11,386 nucleotides of DNA, taken from positions 1 through 11,386 of the forward strand of contig JAMOTW010000026.1 of the NCBI GenBank assembly GCA_027062125.1, in the 5' to 3' direction. The notes under the pieces are model-generated. The model was not told the origin of the DNA. It did no database searches and saw nothing but the letters and a program-made list of their open reading frames with translations. Numbering within the stretch: the stretch's first letter is position 1; every line of letters begins with the position of its first letter. A program made the position numbers and the translations under genes. Below are positions 6,361 to 11,386 of this stretch, piece by piece. This DNA is from Thermococcus sp. Lineage in GTDB: Archaea > Methanobacteriota_B > Thermococci > Thermococcales > Thermococcaceae.

Positions 6361-6371
6361 CTTTTTAAAAT
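6361..6371 (-). promoter_or_regulatory. Promoter of mptA
   Basis: The minus strand reads ATTTTAAAAAG, a TATA-like box about 45 nt ahead of the mptA start. Transcription would begin near 6340, which excludes the longest start codon at 6348. The box lies just past the mcrC stop codon, so it may also contribute to ending the mcrBC transcript. Confidence 0.5.
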
Positions 6372-6382
6372 GTATGCCGTCA

Positions 6383-7774
6383 TCATTTGCCGTTACACAG
6401 GGATAGTAAATGTTCCCGTAGGTTCCTGGCAACACCCTCCCTAAGAACGACCCCGTTCCGGGTTATGAAGACCTCCTTTCCCACTCTGGACAGCTCGTAT
6501 CCGAAAAGCCCAAATGGAGTCCCATCAAAGAAGCTGAGAACATTCCCCTCCGGCCCAAACATGTCGGGAATCCAGTGGTTGTACACCCCCTCAAGGCGGG
6601 GGTACACGACAGCGGCACTGCCTCCCGCGAGACGTGAATAGGAGTATATCTGATAGAGCTCCTCGCTTTTTCTCACCAGTTTTCTCCTCCACTGTCCCCT
6701 CATTTTCACGAGTAGGCTGCGGTACTTGACCTCGATCACGCATTTTCCAGAATCCGTCGCAACCAGTATGTCCGGAAGGGGAGGACCGAAGGTAAAGACG
6801 GCACCCAGTTTTGCCTCCACGCTTTGAGCGCCCTCGACGATGTGGGGAAGGATGTAGTCCCTGTACACCACTGCCTCCCCCTGGAGAACCCTTCTTATTG
6901 TGTGGTAGACGAGGGTTTCGAAGAGGTGTGCCATATCCATAAAAATCCCGTGCTGAACAAGGCCCCTCTGCCTCCTCCTGCCGAAACCTTCGAGGATTAT
7001 CATCGCAAGGGTGTACGCGGGTCTGAACCTTTCGTTGAGGGAATTGAACGACACCCTATTTGGGTCATCCCTGTTAAGCTGACCCACTCCCCTGAAGTAC
7101 TCCAGAAGGGCACTGGCTTCCCTTCTAATCCCGTTCCAGCTCGAGTTCTCAGCCACCACCTCAAGTGCGGCTTTCAGCACTCTGTTCAGGGGGTTATCAA
7201 TCCCCAGAACTGCGTGCCTAACGGGGATATCCAGACTCCCCGGTGTCGTTCGTACCAACCGCGAGAGAAGAACCCTTCCCCGGATGGTCTTGGAATTCTC
7301 TTCCACCTCGCTGTACTCCTGGTACATCCCGTGGAATATTTTCCTCCCAAGTTGGGAGGTGTAGAGATAAAAGAACATCTCGTGGATCAGCTCGTTCTCT
7401 CCCTTGTATGCCGAGACTGCGCGCTCTATATCGCGCGGGCTCATGCCCAGGTTACCGCTCAGGTTCAAAAGGCTGAGAAAGAATTTCATGGAACGCCTAT
7501 GGTCCGGGTCGTTTCTGTACGGCTTTGGAAGGACCTGTATCATGAACGGCTCGTCTCCAAGATAGTACGCGAAACCCACGCTGCCGTGTGCCTGAATGTA
7601 ATAGTCGCCCCTGCTGACGTCGTATCTCAGGCTTAGGACATCGTTCTCGCGGCCATAACTGCTGTTTATGAACTCAAAAAACCTCTGGAGCTCGGAGGGC
7701 GATACGTTTATCCCCTCCGCGCGAAGGCTCTGAAGGTACTTCCTCTGGAACTCGTAAATGGTCACTGCCCTCAT
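6383..7774 (-). CDS. mcrC: McrC-like nuclease subunit of an McrBC-type restriction system
   Basis: This 463-residue protein is the nuclease partner of the McrB-like GTPase encoded just upstream. The catalytic PD-(D/E)xK core is visible as PPLPDILV (D335) followed by CVIEVKYR (E348, K350), with a further Q375 in ELYQIYSYS. The family's LFETLV block (284-289) precedes it. The N-terminal region should form the part that inserts into the McrB ring and stimulates GTP hydrolysis. In characterised McrBC systems, the complex translocates along DNA from recognition sites and cuts when two complexes meet. The ATG overlaps the mcrB stop as ATGA, with GGTGGGGTCC just ahead, so translation is coupled and equal stoichiometry is not implied. 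No frameshift or missing catalytic residue is seen. Confidence 0.9.
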   Translation of the reverse strand: MRAVTIYEFQRKYLQSLRAEGINVSPSELQRFFEFINSSYGRENDVLSLRYDVSRGDYYIQAHGSVGFAYYLGDEPFMIQVLPKPYRNDPDHRRSMKFFLSLLNLSGNLGMSPRDIERAVSAYKGENELIHEMFFYLYTSQLGRKIFHGMYQEYSEVEENSKTIRGRVLLSRLVRTTPGSLDIPVRHAVLGIDNPLNRVLKAALEVVAENSSWNGIRREASALLEYFRGVGQLNRDDPNRVSFNSLNERFRPAYTLAMIILEGFGRRRQRGLVQHGIFMDMAHLFETLVYHTIRRVLQGEAVVYRDYILPHIVEGAQSVEAKLGAVFTFGPPLPDILVATDSGKCVIEVKYRSLLVKMRGQWRRKLVRKSEELYQIYSYSRLAGGSAAVVYPRLEGVYNHWIPDMFGPEGNVLSFFDGTPFGLFGYELSRVGKEVFITRNGVVLREGVARNLREHLLSLCNGK

Positions 7775-9921
7775 TCGGACCCCACCAGCCTGCGGAGGGC
7801 GTCCATGAACTCATCAAGGCTCATCCAGATTATCCTGCCCCTCTCGTCTATGAACTCGAAGCCAGGATAGAGGGACCGAAGATGCTCCCAGTTCCCGTAG
7901 AAGTACTCCTGGAAGAGGGGCAACACCTTGTGGTAGAAGACCATGTAGAGTGCCTGCCTTGGATCGTCCGCGGAGGGGATATCGAGAAAGTAACCGTGCC
8001 CTATGGTATAGTCCTTGCCCTTCTCCTGCTCGATGATGGAGTTTATCCTCGTCAGGAGGTGTTCTAAGTCTATCCCGTCCACGTGCATGTCTCTGAGCTT
8101 CTCCGGGTCCGGAGAAAGCTCCACGAATGCGAATCTTCTCCTAAGTGCAATATCGAGCAGGGCTATGCTCCTGTCGGCCGAGTTCATAGTGGCGATGATG
8201 TACAGGTTCGGGGGCAGTGCAAAAAGCTCCCGCGAGTATGGAAGGGTCACTATGGCTTCGGTGGGGGCACCCAGCCTCTTATCGGGGTCAAGGAGGGTTA
8301 TCAGCTCTCCCAGTATCCTGCTTATGTTGCCGCGGTTAATCTCGTCGATTATAATGTAGAACTCCCTCCTGGGAACGATGGGGGTTCTATCCCCGGCCTG
8401 CCTCTTTTTCAGGAACTCCTGAACGGCCATTTTCATGTCCTCGTACCCTACGTTCTCCCCGCGTCTCCGGAATTCGTTCGGTAGGGAATCGTATATTGCC
8501 CTCACGGCGAGGCGCTTAAACACACCATCTGAGACCGTGTATACGACTCTTCCCCCCTTTTCAATGGGCCTGAACCCCTCCACGAAATCCTCATAACTGT
8601 ACGACTGGTGGAACGTGACAAACTCCGCGTTCTTGGCAGTTTTTAATGCCAGATGAGTCTTACCCGTGCCGGGTGGCCCGTATATGATGACCTGCTTGAA
8701 CCTCCTGAGCAGGGGGGTCAGGAACGTCTCCCCCAGATCCTCGTCCAGGCCATCCTTTTGGTGTTCCTCATTAGGTGCTTCGGAAGCGGTCTCCCCTGGC
8801 TTTAACTTATCGCCCTGCACCTTTGGTGTCTCAAGGCGATACAGGTAGTCAACCTCCCTGCGGAGGAAATAATAGAAGGTCCTGCCCGAGCTTTTACCCC
8901 CGGTCCTTCCGAAGTAAAGTGTTTCGCCGTCCCGGGAAATCCCCGCGAACTTGGGATCAACGACACCGGGGACGTACCTCCCCAGGACCACCTCCCCCTG
9001 AAAATCTTCCGGCCCTATCTTTTTGGATGTGTTGAGGACATCAAAGGGTATGAACCCCGCCCTCAGGTTTCCCCTGTAAACACCTATTATGGCAAAAAAC
9101 CCCCTGGAGGTGAACGAGAGGAACACCAGTTCCCCCGGCAACAGTACAGTTTTTGTCCCTGCGGAGCCCACAATGTGAACCTCGTTCCCGCCTTTGGTGC
9201 CGAGTGCGCCTATAACGGAGCCGTCTTCTAGCCATATGTCACCTATCTGCCTCCCTCCTTTGAGCACGGTACTGGACTTTGAAACGACCTCAATGCCGTC
9301 CCAGAACTCCAGCGAGGAATAGTACGGAAACATCGGGACGGGGACTCTCGCCAGCTCCAGGCGCTGCTTTTGATTCTCTCGGAATGTGTAAAGCAAGTAC
9401 AGCGAGTCATCCGTGTCCTTTACGGAATGGATATAAGCGAACCCGTCCTGCGGCGTTGGAATCTTGATAACCTCGACCTCTCCCGGCGCGAAGTACTCGA
9501 CCTTGTAATCACAGAACACCACCAGCCTCTCGTGGGGGGTGAAGCTGACGTAAAGGGGCAGCCGGGTAAAAGTTACCGGTAATACCTCAGATTCCGGATC
9601 GGCGGACTGAACTGGGTATATCTTGACCTCACCCGTCCCGCACTTTGTAAAGACGGCGAGTTTTCTCTCACTGGGGAACATTATCACCTCGTCTGTACAG
9701 GGCACGGGGATCCCCTTTTCCCATCCCTCGACGGGCTGCCCCGCCGCCCCAAAAACGTGGATGAACCTTGAATCGTCATCCAGTCTTACCAGAACCGCGA
9801 TATACCTTCCGTCCGGGAACAGCTTCATGTCTTCAATGGCGAAGCCAAAATCGCCATACTCAGTGTCCAAAAACCTGTTTATAGAATACATCGAGGTTTT
9901 CATCGGCACGGGCCTGATCAT
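7771..9921 (-). CDS. mcrB: McrB-like AAA+ GTPase with an N-terminal beta-propeller-like region
   Basis: This 716-residue protein is the motor of the McrBC-type system. The C-terminal half is a McrB-type AAA+ domain: Walker A GPPGTGKT (415-422), the block HQSYSYEDFVEGF (438-450), Walker B YIIIDE (522-527), the McrB signature MNSADRS (579-585) and arginines RRR (594-596). The N-terminal half (about 25-365) is not a recognised McrB DNA-binding module. It has about seven recurring units in which a turn such as FPDGR, FPSER, TPHER or SRDGE is followed by two beta-strands, reading like a seven-bladed propeller. An acidic linker (about 370-398) joins the halves. The ATG at 9921 is chosen because GGTGATT lies just ahead; the GTG at 9928-9930 is inside that site. 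mcrC follows with an ATGA overlap. The AAA+ call is very secure; the propeller is inference from the pattern. Confidence 0.92.
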   Translation of the reverse strand: MIRPVPMKTSMYSINRFLDTEYGDFGFAIEDMKLFPDGRYIAVLVRLDDDSRFIHVFGAAGQPVEGWEKGIPVPCTDEVIMFPSERKLAVFTKCGTGEVKIYPVQSADPESEVLPVTFTRLPLYVSFTPHERLVVFCDYKVEYFAPGEVEVIKIPTPQDGFAYIHSVKDTDDSLYLLYTFRENQKQRLELARVPVPMFPYYSSLEFWDGIEVVSKSSTVLKGGRQIGDIWLEDGSVIGALGTKGGNEVHIVGSAGTKTVLLPGELVFLSFTSRGFFAIIGVYRGNLRAGFIPFDVLNTSKKIGPEDFQGEVVLGRYVPGVVDPKFAGISRDGETLYFGRTGGKSSGRTFYYFLRREVDYLYRLETPKVQGDKLKPGETASEAPNEEHQKDGLDEDLGETFLTPLLRRFKQVIIYGPPGTGKTHLALKTAKNAEFVTFHQSYSYEDFVEGFRPIEKGGRVVYTVSDGVFKRLAVRAIYDSLPNEFRRRGENVGYEDMKMAVQEFLKKRQAGDRTPIVPRREFYIIIDEINRGNISRILGELITLLDPDKRLGAPTEAIVTLPYSRELFALPPNLYIIATMNSADRSIALLDIALRRRFAFVELSPDPEKLRDMHVDGIDLEHLLTRINSIIEQEKGKDYTIGHGYFLDIPSADDPRQALYMVFYHKVLPLFQEYFYGNWEHLRSLYPGFEFIDERGRIIWMSLDEFMDALRRLVGSE

Positions 9922-9953
9922 TACAATCACCGATGGGAATAAATGACAGCGCT

Positions 9954-9966
9954 ACTTAAATATTTT
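9954..9966 (-). promoter_or_regulatory. Promoter of the mcrBC operon
   Basis: The minus strand reads GAAAATATTTAAG, a BRE-like purine run with a good TATA box, about 35-45 nt ahead of the ATG at 9921. Transcription would start near 9935, leaving a leader of about a dozen bases that just contains the ribosome binding site. This is one of the clearest promoters in the window. Confidence 0.65.
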
Positions 9967-9999
9967 CTCCTCCCGGGGGCCATAGTGGAATCGACGGGA

Positions 10000-10050
10000 T
10001 CACCTCAAAAAGGACATCAGCCTCTCGTAGCTCTCGCGGGCGAGTCTTAC
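10000..10050 (-). pseudogene. 3' remnant of a minus-strand ORF, cut by the IS insertion
   Basis: Sixteen codons followed by TGA read VRLARESYERLMSFLR, with gene-like composition and GC-rich third positions, and directly abut the T-rich left edge of the IS element. The segment ends at TTAC (10047-10050) on the plus strand, a known IS200/IS605 target tetranucleotide. The likely reading is that this is the end of a gene whose upstream part lies beyond the right end of the element, outside the window. It resembles the basic helical segments of small antitoxin-type proteins, but it is too short to name. Confidence 0.4.
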
Positions 10051-10067
10051 TTTTTTTCTTTTTCGAG

Positions 10068-10087
10068 CCTCGCCGTTCACGGCGGGG
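10068..10087 (+). repeat. Left-end hairpin of the IS element
   Basis: The arms CCTCGCCG and CGGCGGGG form an 8-bp stem with one wobble pair and a TTCA loop. Single-strand transposases of the IS200/IS605 group recognise such subterminal hairpins. A second, weaker imperfect stem (CCAGCC/GGCAGG, 10106-10121, loop TTTA) follows between it and the tnpB promoter. Confidence 0.65.
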
Positions 10088-10130
10088 ATGCAACAAACAA
10101 CCCAACCAGCCTTTAGGCAGGAAAGCAAAA

Positions 10131-10142
10131 CTATTTTAAAGC
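10131..10142 (+). promoter_or_regulatory. tnpB promoter
   Basis: CTATTTTAAAGC is a TATA-like box about 30 nt ahead of the tnpB ATG. Transcription would begin only a few bases before the start codon. No ribosome binding site is visible in CATTCATTAAA before the ATG, so the message is probably leaderless or nearly so, unlike every other gene here. Confidence 0.5.
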
Positions 10143-10166
10143 CTAAAATCCATACCATTCATTAAA

Positions 10167-11386
10167 ATGAAGCGAACAGTAACGCTAAAACTCCAGCCCT
10201 CAAAAGAACAAGCAAAAACACTCTTCCAGTTAGCCGATGCAGGAGCTAAAACCTGGAACCGAGTAAACTATTTGAGGAGACAACAATTCTTCCAAGAGCA
10301 AATCGTGGACTTTAATACAACCGAGAAAAGCGTTTATGGGGAATTCAAGCGGGAAATTGGCTCCGCCACAGTCCAGCAAATCTGCAGAAAAAACGCTGAA
10401 GCCTGGCGGAGTTTCTTCTCACTCCTGAGGAAGAAAAGGAATGGTGAACTCCTCAACTGGCTCAAGCCAAAACCACCAAACTACCTGAAAGGAGACGGGA
10501 GGAGAAAACCCTTAATCGTCCTCAGAAACGACCAGTACAAAATTGAGGAAAACAAACTAATCCTAAAAGGCCTTGGAAAATTCAAACGCCTTGAAATTCA
10601 ATTCAAGGGTAGAATACACTTGAAGGGAAAACAAGGACGCTTAGAAATCACTTATGACAACGTTAAGCGGAAGTGGTATGCTCACGTTAGCCTCACAGTC
10701 GAGGAAAAACTTGAAGGCGAAGAATGGGTAAGCGCTCCGAGAACGTTAAAGGGAAACCTCTCGGCTGGCATTGACTTGGGAGTGAATAATCTCATGGCCG
10801 TTTATGTTGAAAACGGGGAAAGCTTCCTCGTGAACGGGAGACCGCTCAAGAGCATTGACTTCTACTGGCGGAGAAAAATCGCCGATTACCAGTCAAAACT
10901 CAACAGGAGTGGAGCTAAGACGAGTAGGAAACTCAGGAGAATGCACGGGAAGGTGAAACTTCAGGCAAAGCACTACATTAACACGGCGGTAAGGCAAACG
11001 GTTAGACGGCTTTACGAGTTAGGAGTTTCTAAGATTGTCGTCGGTTATCCGAAAGGAATCGCCAGAAACTCAGATAGGGGCAAAAGGCAGAACTTCCTCC
11101 TCTCTCACGTTTGGCGGTTCAATACGGTCATTAAACGCTTGAGAGAAGTCGCTGAAGAGTATGGTATTAGAGTTGTGGTTGTTGGTGAGGCTTTCACTTC
11201 GAAAACTTGCCCTGTTTGCGGGAAGCCTCATGATGGGGCTCGTTTTGTCCGGGGATTGTTTAAGTGTCCCGCAACGGGGCTTGTCTTTAACGCGGACTTG
11301 GTTGGAGCGTTTAATATTTTGAGGAAGGTTGTGAGAACCATAACCCCGAGCCTGCCGGGTTTATCGGCGGGTAGGGGTAACTGGGG
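10167..11386 (+). CDS. tnpB: TnpB RNA-guided nuclease, C-terminus cut by window edge
   Basis: The frame is open for 406 codons without a stop and continues past the window. TnpB is the omega RNA-guided endonuclease of IS200/IS605 elements and the ancestor of Cas12. The N-terminal wedge segment begins MKRTVTLKLQPSKEQ. RuvC-I is GIDLG with D203. RuvC-III is FNADLVGAFNI with D377. The segment VVGYPKG (291-297), where most relatives have the RuvC-II glutamate, has glycine at 293 instead. A glutamate is present at 341 in VVVVGEAFTSKTC. The zinc ribbon has CPVC (348-351) but CPAT (367-370), so one cysteine is missing. The remaining C-terminal stretch would overlap the omega RNA, outside the window. 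Activity cannot be judged here. The identification as TnpB is secure. Confidence 0.95.
   Translation, partial: MKRTVTLKLQPSKEQAKTLFQLADAGAKTWNRVNYLRRQQFFQEQIVDFNTTEKSVYGEFKREIGSATVQQICRKNAEAWRSFFSLLRKKRNGELLNWLKPKPPNYLKGDGRRKPLIVLRNDQYKIEENKLILKGLGKFKRLEIQFKGRIHLKGKQGRLEITYDNVKRKWYAHVSLTVEEKLEGEEWVSAPRTLKGNLSAGIDLGVNNLMAVYVENGESFLVNGRPLKSIDFYWRRKIADYQSKLNRSGAKTSRKLRRMHGKVKLQAKHYINTAVRQTVRRLYELGVSKIVVGYPKGIARNSDRGKRQNFLLSHVWRFNTVIKRLREVAEEYGIRVVVVGEAFTSKTCPVCGKPHDGARFVRGLFKCPATGLVFNADLVGAFNILRKVVRTITPSLPGLSAGRGNW

Larger units (their letters stand above)
10051..11386 (+). mobile_element. IS200/IS605-family element with tnpB, left part
   Basis: The element is inferred from an intact tnpB preceded by a typical subterminal hairpin. 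No tnpA is present between the mcrB promoter and tnpB, so within this window it is a tnpB-only (IS1341-like) element that would depend on a transposase elsewhere. The left boundary is placed just after TTAC at 10050 and is approximate. The right end, including the omega RNA scaffold and guide region, lies past the window edge. Its lower GC content, especially in the first half of tnpB, contrasts with the flanking genes. Confidence 0.75.

Noticed and set aside
6824..7636. A 270-codon plus-strand open frame opposite mcrC
   Set aside because: It is antisense to a protein with clear PD-(D/E)xK motifs, and its translation shows no domain or proper start context.
10051..10166. A tnpA transposase ahead of tnpB
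   Set aside because: Only about 115 nt lie between the remnant ORF and tnpB, filled by hairpins and a promoter. There is no room for the Y1 transposase gene.
1..11386. CRISPR arrays, tRNA or rRNA genes
   Set aside because: No regularly spaced direct repeats, cloverleaf-like segments or conserved rRNA stretches were seen on either strand.

Overview
The window looks like chromosomal DNA of a hyperthermophilic euryarchaeon of the order Thermococcales, most likely Thermococcus. The support is an archaeal EF-2, an MptA-type GTP cyclohydrolase, BRE/TATA-type promoters about 20-40 nt ahead of starts, GGAGGTGATC-like ribosome binding sites, and tightly packed genes with 4-nt GTGA or ATGA overlaps. 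The species assignment is inferred from sequence character, not from a search. Every gene except the last is on the minus strand.

Layout, left to right. (1) The 5' part of the EF-2 gene (1-308), with its promoter. (2) An HD-domain phosphohydrolase (445-1521). (3) A GC-rich intergenic stretch (1577-1640) with two strong hairpins, possibly a structured RNA. (4) A five-gene ABC-2 cluster, transcribed from right to left: small secreted protein (4861-5229), membrane-anchored extracellular protein (3706-4800), permease (2934-3701), small two-helix membrane protein (2476-2937) and ATPase (1721-2479). The last three are translationally coupled or nearly so. (5) A 285-nt AT-rich spacer, then MptA (5515-6321). 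(6) A two-gene McrBC-type restriction operon, mcrB-like (7771-9921) and mcrC-like (6383-7774), overlapping by ATGA and driven by a clear promoter. (7) A short remnant of a minus-strand ORF (10000-10050), abutted by the left end of an IS200/IS605-family element whose tnpB (10167 to the window end) is the only plus-strand gene and runs off the edge.

How the genes work together. The McrB-like protein carries the AAA+ GTPase motor, with Walker A, Walker B and an MNxxDRS signature. McrC supplies the PD-(D/E)xK nuclease. The unusual part is the N-terminal half of the McrB-like protein. Where known McrB proteins carry a DNA-recognition domain, this one has about 370 residues of recurring beta-hairpin units that read like a seven-bladed beta-propeller. 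It may therefore be a McrBC variant with a different sensing module. The ABC cluster is of the ATPase/ABC-2 permease type, with accessory extracellular proteins; its substrate cannot be told from sequence. A 39-nt diverged repeat links the leader of the small secreted gene with the 3' end of the ATPase gene, suggesting past rearrangement. The TnpB lacks the usual RuvC-II glutamate position but has a glutamate on a later strand, as in TnpB branches with a rearranged catalytic site.
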